Source: an uncultured Pantoea sp.
Lineage (GTDB): Bacteria; Pseudomonadota; Gammaproteobacteria; Enterobacterales; Enterobacteriaceae
Length of the DNA: 64,000 nt
NCBI GenBank assembly: GCA_913778495.1
Contig: CAJYVD010000019.1
Coordinates: forward strand, 49,717-113,716
Direction of reading: 5' to 3'
The notes under the pieces were generated by a model that saw nothing but the letters and a program-made list of their open reading frames with translations, was not told the origin of the DNA and did not search any database. The translations under genes and the position numbers were made by a program. The stretch's first letter is position 1, and the number at the start of each line of letters is the position of its first letter. Shown in pieces: positions 23,620-32,700 of this stretch.

Positions 23620-23640
23620 TTTACGCTTTCACGGCTTTAC
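23620..23640 (-). promoter_or_regulatory. Candidate CpxR site upstream of spy
   Basis: Read on the minus strand, GTAAA at 23636-23640 is followed by a GAAAG five bases on and another GTAAA at 23620-23624. The CpxR consensus is a GTAAA pair with about five bases between, so the match is partial. Cpx control of spy is known in E. coli. Confidence 0.4.
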
Positions 23641-23735
23641 TCACCCTCTGAGTAGTTGACGTTCAGATTCGTATAGTGGTCTCCGTCGACGCGATACAGA
23701 CCGTCGCAACTTAACTGATAAAAAAGGACAATATT

Positions 23736-24227
23736 ATGCGTAAACTCACTTCTCTGTTCCTGGCTACCACGCTGGCACTGGGCGCGGCCAATATCGTCCA
23801 CGCTGCCGCAGACAACCTCACGCCGCCGCCAGCAGGCAGCGAACAACCCATGCATAAACCGATGCGTCATCACGGCATGGAGATGATGTTTAAAGATCTG
23901 AAGCTGACCGATGCGCAAAAAACGCAGATCAAAACCATCATGCGCGATAGCCATAAAGAGATGAAGCGTCCTTCTCTGGACGAACGTCGGGCGATGCATG
24001 ACATCATTGCATCCGATACCTTTGACAGTGCGAAAGCCCAAGCGCAGGCAGAGAAAATGAGCGCGGATGCCAAAGCGCGCGCGCTGCAAATGATGGAAAC
24101 GCAGAACAAGATCTATAATGTGCTGACGCCTGAACAGAAGAAGCAGTACAACGCTGACTTCGAGAAGCGCCTAACCGAGAAAGGCCCGCACGAGGGCAAA
24201 ATGCCGCCACCGGCTGACGCAGAATAA
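23736..24227 (+). CDS. spy: ATP-independent periplasmic chaperone Spy
   Basis: Spy is an envelope-stress chaperone that cradles unfolded proteins in the periplasm. The 163-residue precursor has a 23-residue signal peptide ending VHA and the two LTxxQ motifs of the family, LTDAQ near residue 57 and LTPEQ near residue 129, within an all-helical positively charged body. An AAAAAGGA ribosome binding site precedes the ATG. It is preceded by BaeR and CpxR-like sites and followed by a terminator that overlaps the end of the convergent cho gene. Confidence 0.95.
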   Translation: MRKLTSLFLATTLALGAANIVHAAADNLTPPPAGSEQPMHKPMRHHGMEMMFKDLKLTDAQKTQIKTIMRDSHKEMKRPSLDERRAMHDIIASDTFDSAKAQAQAEKMSADAKARALQMMETQNKIYNVLTPEQKKQYNADFEKRLTEKGPHEGKMPPPADAE

Positions 24228-24249
24228 GCTTCCGCTGACCCTCTAAGAG

Positions 24250-24305
24250 ACCGCCAGTGCTGTCCAGTGCCTTACACGCGCTGGGCAGCGTTGGCGGTTT
24301 TTTTT
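24250..24305 (+). terminator. Intrinsic terminator after spy
   Basis: ACCGCCA (24250-24256) pairs with TGGCGGT (24292-24298), extended inwards by partly paired CTG/CAG segments, and is followed by seven T. The T run touches the stop codon of the convergent cho gene. Confidence 0.85.
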
Positions 24306-25164
24306 ATAACTCAATCAGCGGAAAAGCGCCTGATAGCAGCGGGCGGCACAGGATTTTATAGCCGTCGTGGTCAAATCCCGCGCGTGCGCGTTGCAGGGTA
24401 CGCGCTTCATCTTCTGTGCTCACCGATCCCAGCCAGAACCAGTGGTCGATAACGTGGATTTGCGTCATCTCGGGACGGGTTTCGACAATACCGACCGGAC
24501 CTTGCCACGGCCAGCACACCACGCGCATTTGCTCCAGCGCCGCCTGCAGACGCTGCTGATGCGCGGCCACGGATTCGTTACCGCAGCAGGCGCCCGCACA
24601 GCGCTTAAGCGCCGCACGGAAGCAGCCGCGTCCGGGGCGTAAACTTTCGAGGCCCAGCAGGCCATGGCAAAGACGTTGCTCGTCAGCAAGGCTTTTCAGT
24701 TTTTCCAGCGCGGCAAAGCGGCTGCGAAACAGGCCATAGAGATTGGGTGAGCTGGAAAAATCGAGATCGCGCGCGTAAACAACCTGCGGGGCGCTGTCGC
24801 CCAGCTGTAAAGAGCAGAGCTGGCGGTTTTTACGCAGCCGCTTATTGAACAGGGGTTGCTGCGTTTTGATCATGTGTGCTTCCAGTAGCTGTGCACCCAG
24901 ATCGCCCGCCGTGGGGATCCAGCTTACGCGCCGCGCCTGGCGCAGCATACTGGCTTCGTCAGCGGTGCGAAAATGCGCCATGACCCGACTGCGCAAGTTA
25001 ACGCTTTTGCCGATATAGAGCGGAAGATTTTCGCTGTCGCCGTGGAAGGTATAGACGCCGGGCACGTTGGGTAAACCGTCAAGCCATTGGCGTAAGTGTT
25101 CGGGATATTGATAAATTGCCGCCGCATCGAAATCCAGGCGGTGGCTGGCTGCGCGTCTGACCAA
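24304..25164 (-). CDS. cho: Excinuclease Cho (UvrC homologue)
   Basis: Cho makes the 3' incision in UvrAB-bound damaged DNA, acting as an SOS-induced backup to UvrC. The 286-residue protein has an N-terminal GIY-YIG nuclease domain with GVYTFHG and LPLYIGKSVNLRSRV, and lacks the UvrC C-terminal nuclease half. The start is taken as TTG at 25164: it yields MVRRAASHRLDF, aligned with the E. coli start, and TTGGAG seven bases upstream is a good ribosome binding site, while the TTG at 25176 would lie within that site. The C-terminal half contains a CFRAALKRCAGACCG cysteine cluster. A LexA box abuts the ribosome binding site. Confidence 0.93.
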   Translation of the reverse strand: MVRRAASHRLDFDAAAIYQYPEHLRQWLDGLPNVPGVYTFHGDSENLPLYIGKSVNLRSRVMAHFRTADEASMLRQARRVSWIPTAGDLGAQLLEAHMIKTQQPLFNKRLRKNRQLCSLQLGDSAPQVVYARDLDFSSSPNLYGLFRSRFAALEKLKSLADEQRLCHGLLGLESLRPGRGCFRAALKRCAGACCGNESVAAHQQRLQAALEQMRVVCWPWQGPVGIVETRPEMTQIHVIDHWFWLGSVSTEDEARTLQRARAGFDHDGYKILCRPLLSGAFPLIEL

Positions 25165-25177
25165 AACGTACTCCAAT

Positions 25178-25197
25178 TACTGGTTGTCCGTCCAGTA
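25178..25197 (-). promoter_or_regulatory. LexA (SOS) box of cho
   Basis: TACTGGTTGTCCGTCCAGTA has the CTG-N10-CAG core and perfect TACTGG/CCAGTA outer symmetry. It sits 13 bp before the TTG start, where bound LexA would cover the ribosome binding site region and promoter. cho is LexA-controlled in E. coli. Confidence 0.9.
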
Positions 25198-25276
25198 TAT
25201 CAGCGCGGCTGTTTTCTCGCCAGTGGTCAATGAATGTGCGTTTCTCGCCTGCTGACGAGAAACGCGAGGCAGGCAC

Positions 25277-26104
<828 letters not shown>

Positions 26105-26404
26105 GAACGTCTCCTCAAGTCTGTCGCCTGACGGCACCGTGCGAATGCTTTGCTAAAGCTAACGCCTCTGCCTTAAAACAACAAGCCGAACGGCGCCAGG
26201 CACGGCTAATCGGCGCAATTTAAGACGATTTTTACCGTCGCGACATCGAGAGTTCAGTCCGGATGTTCAACCGTGAAGAGGGCATTAGTGTGAGCGCCTG
26301 AGGGCATCAATGAAAAATGCAGGAAAACGCGGCCAGGGATTTGATAAATCGAACTTTCTGTTCCAGGCTTATTCCGACATGGACAACGTATGAGGAACAA
26401 CAAT
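26105..26404. other. Divergent intergenic region nadE-osmE
   Basis: 300 bp between divergent genes. It must contain both promoters, but I cannot assign -10/-35 elements or operators with confidence. Confidence 0.5.
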
Positions 26405-26740
26405 ATGAATAAAGTGCTGGGATGTATCGCTGCCGCTATGACGCTGGCAGCTCTGTCAGGTTGTACGACTTACGATCGCGCGGAAAGCTATGTGACTAAG
26501 CCAGTGGTCAAAGACGTGAAGAAAGGCATGACGCGTGAACAGGTGCGCCAGATTGCCGGCCCTGCTTCAACCGAAATCACCATGGTGCATGCGCGCGGTA
26601 CGTGCCAGACCTACGTGATTGGTGAGCGTGATGGTAAGCAGCAGACCTACTTCGTGAGCTATAACGACACCGGTCGCGTGATGAACTACGGCTTCCAGAG
26701 CTGTAAAGATTACGATACCGATCCGCAAGCTGCGCAGTAA
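26405..26740 (+). CDS. osmE: Osmotically inducible lipoprotein OsmE
   Basis: OsmE is a small envelope lipoprotein of the SmpA/OmlA fold, induced by osmotic stress and stationary phase in E. coli. The 111-residue precursor has a lipobox LAALSGC with the lipidated Cys at residue 20, the [19 protein letters not shown] helix and the [12 protein letters not shown] strand, ending YDTDPQAAQ like E. coli. The ATG at 26405 is preferred over the one at 26390 because GAGGA at 26392-26396 is spaced correctly for it. The precise function is not known. Confidence 0.93.
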   Translation: MNKVLGCIAAAMTLAALSGCTTYDRAESYVTKPVVKDVKKGMTREQVRQIAGPASTEITMVHARGTCQTYVIGERDGKQQTYFVSYNDTGRVMNYGFQSCKDYDTDPQAAQ

Positions 26741-26756
26741 GCGTCGCGGAACAGAT

Positions 26757-26787
26757 AACGGCCCGTCACTGACGGGCCGTTTTGTTT
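26757..26787. terminator. Terminator between osmE and convergent gene
   Basis: AACGGCCCGTC (26757-26767) and GACGGGCCGTT (26771-26781) form a perfect 11 bp stem with a 3-base loop, followed by TTGTTTT. It stops osmE and may also serve the convergent minus-strand gene that ends at 26794. Confidence 0.85.
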
Positions 26788-26793
26788 TCGGGC

Positions 26794-27186
26794 CTATAGC
26801 CCATAGGGACGAGGCACTTCCACGTAACGTCCACCTAACTCCCGCTCATAGTAGTGACCCGCCTGCACATAGTAGCGCTTGCCGTTGAAATCCAACACCC
26901 GCATACCGCTGTCCGGCACTGCCTCCGGCGGCTGGACCATGACATAGGTATCCCCCTGACGCTGGTAATAGTGGTCATTGAGCAAATAGTAAGTCAGACC
27001 GCCAATCAGTACCGCCGTGGCGGCATCCGGCAGGAAACGCAGCGGGCCAGGACCACCCCAGTGGCGATCGTGTGGCCAGCCACCCCAATGCGGGCCGGGA
27101 CCGTGACCCCAACCGCCGGGATAGGCAAAACTGGTGGCTGGCGCAATCAGGGTCAGCGCCAGCAGCGAGGCGATAACGTTTTTCAT
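26794..27186 (-). CDS. Secreted Gly/His/Pro-rich protein, DUF6515-like
   Basis: A 130-residue protein with a clear signal peptide (about 1-21, ending SFA). The N-terminal part of the mature chain is rich in Gly, His, Pro and Trp (PGGWGHGPGPHWGG type). A short hydrophobic segment LIGGLTYYLLNDHYYQR follows, then a tail with the repeated YYVQAGHYYEREL pattern. The GGLTYYLLNDHYY and RYYVQAGHYY motifs resemble the DUF6515 family as I remember it. Histidine clusters might bind metal, but this is inference. No function is known to me. It is a lone gene with its own upstream gap of 200 bp. Confidence 0.75.
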   Translation of the reverse strand: MKNVIASLLALTLIAPATSFAYPGGWGHGPGPHWGGWPHDRHWGGPGPLRFLPDAATAVLIGGLTYYLLNDHYYQRQGDTYVMVQPPEAVPDSGMRVLDFNGKRYYVQAGHYYERELGGRYVEVPRPYGL

Positions 27187-27332
27187 GATGACTCTCCTGG
27201 TGTGATGAACAGCAGAATTGGCTTTTTATCACCGGAGTTCAAGCGGAAAACGCGAGATGTTTCGTCTGTTTACCACGCTTAACGTTTTCCTGACGACCTC
27301 GCCATGATTGCAGTGAAATGCGGATGTGGCGC

Positions 27333-27364
27333 AAAAAAAACGGCAGGTCATTTGACCTGCCGTT
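27333..27364 (-). terminator. Intrinsic terminator of tcyP
   Basis: On the minus strand, CGGCAGGTCA pairs with TGACCTGCCG and is followed by eight T. It lies 23 bp after the tcyP stop. Confidence 0.88.
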
Positions 27365-27386
27365 CGGCGTTTGTGCGAACTGTCCG

Positions 27387-28778
27387 TTAGCGGTGAGCCA
27401 GCTCGGCGTGCTCATCGCTCTCCAACACATCACGGTTGGTTTGGCCCAGCCAGCGGCTGGTGAGCGAGCCTGCTGTCATCGAGCCGTTGACGTTCAACGC
27501 GGTGCGGCCCATGTCGATCAGCGGCTCAATGGAGATCAGCAGCGCCACCAGCGTAACCGGCAAGCCCATCGCCGGCAGCACAATCAGCGCGGCGAAAGTG
27601 GCACCGCCGCCAACGCCCGCCACACCGGCTGAGCTGAGCGTGACGATCCCCACCAGCGTCGCAATCCACATGGGATCAAACGGGTTAATGCCGACCGTCG
27701 GTGCGACCATCACGGCCAGCATGGTCGGGTAGAGACCGGCACAACCGTTCTGGCCGATAGTGGCACCAAACGACGCTGAGAAGCTGGCGATGGATTCCGG
27801 CACGCCCAGGCGACGCGTTTGCGTTTCCACGTTCAGTGGGATGCTGGCGGCGCTGGAGCGGCTGGTGAACGCGAAGGTGATCACGGGCCACACTTTACGG
27901 AAGAAGCGCAGGGGATTGATGCCGTTCACCGACAGCAGCAGCGCATGCACCGCGAACATAATCGCCAAGCCCAGATACGAGGCCAGTACAAAGCTACCCA
28001 GCTTAATGATGTCCTGCAGGTTAGAACCGGCCACCACTTTGGTCATGAGCGCCAGAACGCCGTAGGGCGTCAGCTTCATGATCAATCTGACCAGTTTCAT
28101 CACCCATGACTGCAACGTATCGATCGCCACCAGCACGCGCTCGCCTTTGGTTTTGTCATCTTTCAGCAGCTGCAGGGCCGCGACGCCAAGGAAGGCGGCA
28201 AAGATCACCACGCTGATAATCGAGGTGGGATTGGCACCCGCCATATCGGCAAACGGATTTTTTGGAATAAAGGAGAGCAGCAGCTGCGGTGTGCTGAGGT
28301 CGGCGACTTTGCCAACATAGTTGCTCTGAATCGCGCTCAGGCGAGCGGTTTCTTGTGCACCTTGCACCAAGCCTTCCGCGCTCAGGCCGAACAGGCCGGT
28401 AACCAGCACGCCGACCAGTGCCGAAATGGCCGTGGTAAACAGCAGGACGCCGATGGTCAACACGCTGATTTTGCCCAGCGCAGACGCATTGTGCAGTCGA
28501 GCGACGGCACTCAGAATCGAGGCAAACACCAGCGGCATAACAATCATCTGCAGCAGCTGTACGTAGCCGTTACCCACAATGTTGAACCAGCTGATGGAGG
28601 TTTTGACCACCGCACTGTTTTCACCGTAGATAGCCTGTAGCGCCAGACCAAAGAGCACGCCAAACACCAGGCCGGTTAAGACGCGTTTGGACAGGCTCCA
28701 GCGGGCACTGCCGACGCGATTAAGCAACACCAGCAGCGCAACAAACGCCACGATATTTATGATCAAGGGAAAATCCAT
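27387..28778 (-). CDS. tcyP: Sodium/L-cystine symporter TcyP
   Basis: TcyP (YdjN) imports L-cystine across the inner membrane. The 463-residue protein has the same length as E. coli TcyP and the dicarboxylate/amino acid:cation symporter fold, with about eight membrane helices, the serine-rich reentrant loop [17 protein letters not shown] and the [14 protein letters not shown] and [18 protein letters not shown] segments that form substrate and sodium sites. It ends ELAHR as E. coli does. A pair of directly repeated octamers lies about 100-125 bp upstream and may be the CysB target. Confidence 0.96.
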   Translation of the reverse strand: MDFPLIINIVAFVALLVLLNRVGSARWSLSKRVLTGLVFGVLFGLALQAIYGENSAVVKTSISWFNIVGNGYVQLLQMIVMPLVFASILSAVARLHNASALGKISVLTIGVLLFTTAISALVGVLVTGLFGLSAEGLVQGAQETARLSAIQSNYVGKVADLSTPQLLLSFIPKNPFADMAGANPTSIISVVIFAAFLGVAALQLLKDDKTKGERVLVAIDTLQSWVMKLVRLIMKLTPYGVLALMTKVVAGSNLQDIIKLGSFVLASYLGLAIMFAVHALLLSVNGINPLRFFRKVWPVITFAFTSRSSAASIPLNVETQTRRLGVPESIASFSASFGATIGQNGCAGLYPTMLAVMVAPTVGINPFDPMWIATLVGIVTLSSAGVAGVGGGATFAALIVLPAMGLPVTLVALLISIEPLIDMGRTALNVNGSMTAGSLTSRWLGQTNRDVLESDEHAELAHR

Positions 28779-28875
28779 ACACCACTCCAGCGATATGCCG
28801 CTCCCGTTCAGGGCGCGGAAAACAGTAAGTTCCCGTCAGGGAATGTCAGGAATGTTACCAGTTCACCAAAGTGCA

Positions 28876-28903
28876 GGCTTATACCCAAAAAGAATGGCTT
28901 ATA
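28876..28903 (-). promoter_or_regulatory. Direct repeat upstream of tcyP (candidate CysB site)
   Basis: TATAAGCC occurs twice on the minus strand, at 28896-28903 and 28876-28883, exactly 20 bp apart, on the same face of the helix. It ends 98 bp before the tcyP start. tcyP is CysB-activated in E. coli and CysB sites are AT-rich with poorly defined halves, so the assignment is tentative. Confidence 0.45.
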
Positions 28904-28929
28904 ACTAAGTGTTGATTTTTGCGGTTTTT

Positions 28930-29517
28930 CTAGTCACTTCGCGCATTTATAATGCGACCGACGCCATTTTGTAGCGTGCTAAACAGCTGTTCAGGCCAAC
29001 CGTTGGCTCCAAAGGTGGGCATCCCCGCAGGAAACCACAGCGCATAACCTACCAGCGCCAGGCATAGCACGCGCTCAAGCTGGTTGCCTTTTTGGCTATT
29101 GAGAAGCGGAAAGCGGAAGCGCATACGAATAGGCCACAGCAGCGGTACACCGGCGGGCGTCAACATATCGGCCACAATGTGGCTTAAATAGCCCAGCGTC
29201 ATGCCCTGCAGCACATCCGCTGGCAATAACCAGTCAGCGGGTACGTTAATCTGGAACAGCCAAAGACTGACGGCCACCGCCAGCAGGCTGTGGGTAAAAC
29301 CGCGATGCCCAAAGGCGCGGGCAATAGGCTGTGAAATCCACTTCAGCCGTTGGCCGAGCAGGGATTTCGGGTGGTCAATATCGGGCAGCAGGCAGGTCAA
29401 CAGGGCAGCCGGCACTAAATGCCACCAGTCAGCACTGGCCAGCACCGGCGTTAACTCAGCGCGCTTGGCGAAGATCGCGCTGGCAATGGCGAAAATGATA
29501 TGGCCTTCGGCCGTCAT
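28930..29517 (-). CDS. ydjM: Inner-membrane metal-dependent hydrolase-like protein YdjM
   Basis: A 195-residue membrane protein of the DUF457/YdjM family, the same size as E. coli YdjM. Metal-binding type motifs are visible: the N-terminal His in MTAEGH, LLPDIDHPKS and FGHRGFTHS, with GYLSHIVADMLTP further on. About four hydrophobic segments follow. In E. coli ydjM is an SOS gene, and a LexA box is present here upstream of the start. Its biochemical activity is not established. Confidence 0.92.
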   Translation of the reverse strand: MTAEGHIIFAIASAIFAKRAELTPVLASADWWHLVPAALLTCLLPDIDHPKSLLGQRLKWISQPIARAFGHRGFTHSLLAVAVSLWLFQINVPADWLLPADVLQGMTLGYLSHIVADMLTPAGVPLLWPIRMRFRFPLLNSQKGNQLERVLCLALVGYALWFPAGMPTFGANGWPEQLFSTLQNGVGRIINARSD

Positions 29518-29534
29518 GGGAAACCTGGCTGCAA

Positions 29535-29554
29535 AACTGTCAATGCATCCAGTA
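29535..29554 (-). promoter_or_regulatory. LexA (SOS) box of ydjM
   Basis: The segment AACTGTCAATGCATCCAGTA has the CTG-N10-CAG core 18 bp upstream of the ydjM ATG. A second, degenerate box overlaps its distal side (about 29552-29571, with an intact TACTGG arm on the minus strand), echoing the double LexA site described for E. coli ydjM. Confidence 0.8.
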
Positions 29555-29753
29555 TAGGGATTTATCCAGTAAATGAGAACGGTGACGGTGTAACTAAGCG
29601 TTAAAAAAAGCCCTTTTGCGCGGGACGGAAAAGCATGCAGGGCTGGTCATATAGCCTTATGCGACAGCGTTAACGCGGCCGCCACATTTGACGATCGTAG
29701 ATAGCGTTATGAGGATACGCACGGTACGCATCCTCCAGGCAAAAAGGCAGCGG

Positions 29754-30419
29754 TTAATAAAGGTGCTCAGCACGCAGCGCCAGCAGCGAATCCAGTTTGA
29801 CTTCTGCCAGCGCCCAGCGCGCATCGTCGCGGTGTTCGGGGGCGGGCACCACAATTGACCGCATCCGCGCCGCTTTGGTGGCTATCAGGCCGTTGAATGA
29901 ATCCTCGAAGGTGACGCACTGCAGCGGATCAACCTGCAGTTTTGCCGCCGCATCAAGGTAGACCTGCGGATGGGGCTTGCTGTAGGGCAGCGTTTCCGCC
30001 GACGCCAGCGCGGAGAAATAGTGACGCAGATTAAAGATTTCCAGCACCCGCTCCAGCATATGCAGCGGCGAAGCGGAAGCGAGGGCGATGCGCAATCCCT
30101 GCTGCTGACAAAGTTGCAGGGCCTGCTCAACGCCCGGTAGCAACGGACGCGTGGCTTCAACGTGCGCGAGCGTCTGGGTCATGATGCGCTCGGCGACCTC
30201 GGCCTGACTGGGGCCTGGCCAGGGAAACGCGTCATACCAGAGCTGCACCGTTTGATCGATACGCAAGCCCAGCGTATCCGGCAGTTCGTGACGTCGCGAT
30301 ACATCGACACCGACGCTGGCAAGCGTTGCCAGCTCTGCGCGATCCCATAGCGGTTCCGAGTCAATCAGCAGTCCATCCATATCAAAAATAGCAGCCACTA
30401 CCGGACGACGATAAGCCAT
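29754..30419 (-). CDS. hxpB: Hexitol/2-deoxyglucose-6-phosphate phosphatase HxpB
   Basis: HxpB (YniC) is a HAD-superfamily sugar phosphatase. The 221-residue protein has motif I IFDMDGLLID with the catalytic aspartates at 13 and 15, a helical cap domain, motif II ASASPLHML, and motif III/IV SKPHPQVYLDAA and TFEDSFNGL. E. coli YniC dephosphorylates 2-deoxyglucose-6-phosphate and related hexitol phosphates, which is the inferred activity. Its start codon nearly abuts the start region of the divergent yniB leader. Confidence 0.93.
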   Translation of the reverse strand: MAYRRPVVAAIFDMDGLLIDSEPLWDRAELATLASVGVDVSRRHELPDTLGLRIDQTVQLWYDAFPWPGPSQAEVAERIMTQTLAHVEATRPLLPGVEQALQLCQQQGLRIALASASPLHMLERVLEIFNLRHYFSALASAETLPYSKPHPQVYLDAAAKLQVDPLQCVTFEDSFNGLIATKAARMRSIVVPAPEHRDDARWALAEVKLDSLLALRAEHLY

Positions 30420-30564
30420 GTCTCACTCCCTTTTAAGATGTGTCTTTACCTTATCATGTCAGTCGCGCAAAGCCGACTTACGCCAGGTAACGCATTTTTC
30501 AGGAAAAAAAAGCACAGTGCAGGTAGACTTAGGGGCAAAACGACACTTTGTGAAGGGAAACACC

Positions 30565-31101
30565 ATGACTTACCAACAGGCTGGCCGCGTTGCCATCCTT
30601 AAGCGCGTGGCCGGCTGGATACTCTTTATCCCCGCGCTACTTTCTACCCTGATCTCTATCCTTGGTTTCATGTTCAAGCACAGCGAAAAGCAGCCAGGCA
30701 TTGATGCGGTCATGCTGGATTTTGTGCATGTTATGGTGGATATGGTGCGCTTTAACACGCCTTTTTTGAATGTGTTCTGGCATAACTCCCCGGTGCCTGA
30801 CTTTACCGGCAGTGCCAATATCGGTTTTTGGCTTATCTACCTGCTGATTTTTGTCGGTATCGCGCTGCAGGCCTCTGGCGCCCGTATGTGGCGCCAGTCG
30901 CGCCATGTGAAAGAGGGGATTGAGGATCAGCTTATTCTTGAACAGGCGAAAGGCAGTGAAGGGCGCACGCGCGCCCAGTTGGAAGAGAAAATTCGCCTAC
31001 CGCGTCACACCGTTTTCCTGCAAATCTTCCCGCTGTATATTTTGCCGGTGGTGATTGCGGTGGCGGGATACTTTGTGCTCACCTTGCTGGGCATGATTTA
31101 A
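30565..31101 (+). CDS. yniB: Inner-membrane protein YniB
   Basis: A 178-residue protein with the same length and ends as E. coli YniB (MTYQQAGRVAILKR start, FVLTLLGMI end). Three hydrophobic helices are visible: about 16-38, 95-118 and 152-176, with a charged central loop. The ATG at 30565 follows GAAGGGA and matches the E. coli start; the frame is open further upstream but that part has no similarity. The function is unknown. The yniB stop is only 4 bp from that of the convergent yniA gene, so the two transcripts must overlap. Confidence 0.93.
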   Translation: MTYQQAGRVAILKRVAGWILFIPALLSTLISILGFMFKHSEKQPGIDAVMLDFVHVMVDMVRFNTPFLNVFWHNSPVPDFTGSANIGFWLIYLLIFVGIALQASGARMWRQSRHVKEGIEDQLILEQAKGSEGRTRAQLEEKIRLPRHTVFLQIFPLYILPVVIAVAGYFVLTLLGMI

Positions 31102-31105
31102 TCCT

Positions 31106-31999
31106 TCACGCTGGTTTCGCATGCTGACCCGCCAACGCAGATTCTGCCAGCAGTTGGTCAATGGCAAACTGCGCTTCGTCTCTCCAGCCGCCGCCAAACA
31201 CGTTGGCGCGGTTTAACAAGTAATAAAGCTGATAGACCGGCTGCCGCTGCGAGAACCCCTCCGGCAGCGGCCAAACAGCATTATAACCTTCGTAGATTTG
31301 CCGCGGCAGCGTGGCGTAGTACCCCAGCATAGCGAGATCGCATTCGCGATCGCCCCAATAGCAGGCGGGATCGTACAGCCAAGGGCCATCGCGACTGCCT
31401 GCACAGTTGGCTGGCCATAAATCGCCGTGCAGCAGAGAAGGCTGCGGATGATGATTCGCCAGCCGCTGCTGCACGCTGGCCACGATCAGATCGGCGTCGC
31501 CATAATCAAGACCTTTCTCGGCGGCCAGCTGCAGCTGCCAGCCAATGCGCTGCTCGGCAAAAAATGCGGACCAGCGACGCAGCCAGCTATTCGGCTGTAA
31601 GGTGGTCGTGATGTTGTTGTCGAAATCGAGACCGAACTGCGGCTGTTCACTCCATTGATGCAGGTGCGCCAACTGCTCGCCCAGTTGGCGCGCAGTGTCC
31701 TCGTTCAGCGGCTCGGGTTGGATATATTCCAGCAGCAGAAAACTCCCGTCCCGATGGTGTCCTACACCGTAGACTTTGGGCACCCGAACCGTTTGGGTAC
31801 GGGCCAGCAAATCGAGTTGGTCCGCTTCCCAGCGGAACAGGTTCAACATATCGCGGGTATTGCACTTTACAAACACGTCCACATTGCCATAGCGAATGCG
31901 CCAGGCAGGGTGGACATCGCCACCGGGGAGTTCATGGCGTTCGGTGATCTCGGCTTCACCGGCGTATTCGCTTAACAGTCGACTAATGGCTGACCACAT
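31106..31999 (-). CDS. yniA: Fructosamine kinase family protein YniA
   Basis: YniA belongs to the fructosamine-3-kinase/aminoglycoside phosphotransferase-like family, thought to phosphorylate protein-bound or free Amadori products for repair. The 297-residue protein shows the kinase fold: VFVKCNTRDML (nucleotide lysine), the catalytic loop LLHGDLWPANCA and the metal motif LYDPACYWGDRECDLAML. It is about 11 residues longer than E. coli YniA at the C-terminus. AGAGGA lies upstream of the ATG at 31999. Confidence 0.94.
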   Translation of the reverse strand: MWSAISRLLSEYAGEAEITERHELPGGDVHPAWRIRYGNVDVFVKCNTRDMLNLFRWEADQLDLLARTQTVRVPKVYGVGHHRDGSFLLLEYIQPEPLNEDTARQLGEQLAHLHQWSEQPQFGLDFDNNITTTLQPNSWLRRWSAFFAEQRIGWQLQLAAEKGLDYGDADLIVASVQQRLANHHPQPSLLHGDLWPANCAGSRDGPWLYDPACYWGDRECDLAMLGYYATLPRQIYEGYNAVWPLPEGFSQRQPVYQLYYLLNRANVFGGGWRDEAQFAIDQLLAESALAGQHAKPA

Positions 32000-32071
32000 G
32001 GGGTTATCCTCTTTATTCGCTGCGTAAGTTTGTGTGTAACGTGCGGCGGGTTGCCCGCGCTGTCGCGCCTG

Positions 32072-32371
32072 TTACTCTCGGGACGCGTGGGCTTTCAGAA
32101 ACGCTTCCAGCGTCGTGACCTCCGCTTCAGGCTGTTGATGCAGGGCAACGGCGGCGACGCCACTTGCCTGGGTCGCGACTTCCTGTTCACTCAGTGCGCT
32201 GACAATGCCGAAGCTGTTAGTGCCCAACTCGTGGGGATGGCCCTGCTCATCGTGCAGCGTGGTGCTGTATCCCGCATTGACCATCGCACTGTTAAGTGAC
32301 TGCAAGTCACGTAAGCCGTGTTCGTGATAGTGGAGTGTGACGATATAGCGCGTTAGCGTTTGATCGCTCAT
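32072..32371 (-). CDS. ydiZ: GhoS-like small protein, ydiZ position
   Basis: A 99-residue acidic protein. By position, next to yniA, it is ydiZ. The central stretch DEQGHPHELGTNSFGIVSALS closely parallels the E. coli GhoS sequence around its NENSFAITTSL region, so a GhoS-type ferredoxin-like fold is likely. GhoS is the endoribonuclease antitoxin that cleaves ghoT mRNA. No GhoT-like small membrane peptide is visible on either strand nearby, so a toxin-antitoxin role here is not supported. A GAGGT ribosome binding site precedes the ATG. The pfkB gene that separates ydiZ and ydiY in E. coli is absent. Confidence 0.75.
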   Translation of the reverse strand: MSDQTLTRYIVTLHYHEHGLRDLQSLNSAMVNAGYSTTLHDEQGHPHELGTNSFGIVSALSEQEVATQASGVAAVALHQQPEAEVTTLEAFLKAHASRE

Positions 32372-32700
32372 GTTTCACCTCGCTGTTATATAACCGATTT
32401 CAGCGTAGCCCAGAGCGCGGAATTGAGCGAATTATGTGCATTCTGTGATGGTAAAATCGCCTCTTTTGATCTTTGCATCGGGAAAATTCTTGTGGCCATT
32501 GCGCTGGTATTTCTTTAAATGCCTTTTATAATGCGCCGCGATAATGGGAACACTCTCATTCGCACCGCGAGAAAAAGCGCAATTTCTGACGTTTCCAGCA
32601 GTATCATAATTTTTTACAAAACTTACGGTAAATTGCATTGATTGGCTGGGAAAACGCTTCAGACTCACTGTTTTTTAAACTGTCGTACGGGTTACATTTA
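32372..32700. other. Intergenic region ydiZ-ydiY (pfkB position)
   Basis: 329 bp between divergent genes at the place where E. coli has pfkB. A 78-codon minus-strand frame at 32432-32668 has no family resemblance. I see no pfkB remnant and no clear operator. Confidence 0.55.

Larger units (their letters stand above)
23416..23735. other. Intergenic region astE-spy
   Basis: 320 bp without a gene. The left end has an imperfect hairpin near 23428-23461 without a T tract. The right part is the spy promoter region with a BaeR box and a CpxR-like pair, listed separately. Confidence 0.6.

Noticed and set aside
32072-32700. A GhoT-GhoS toxin-antitoxin pair
   Set aside because: No small hydrophobic toxin frame was found on either strand beside the GhoS-like gene.
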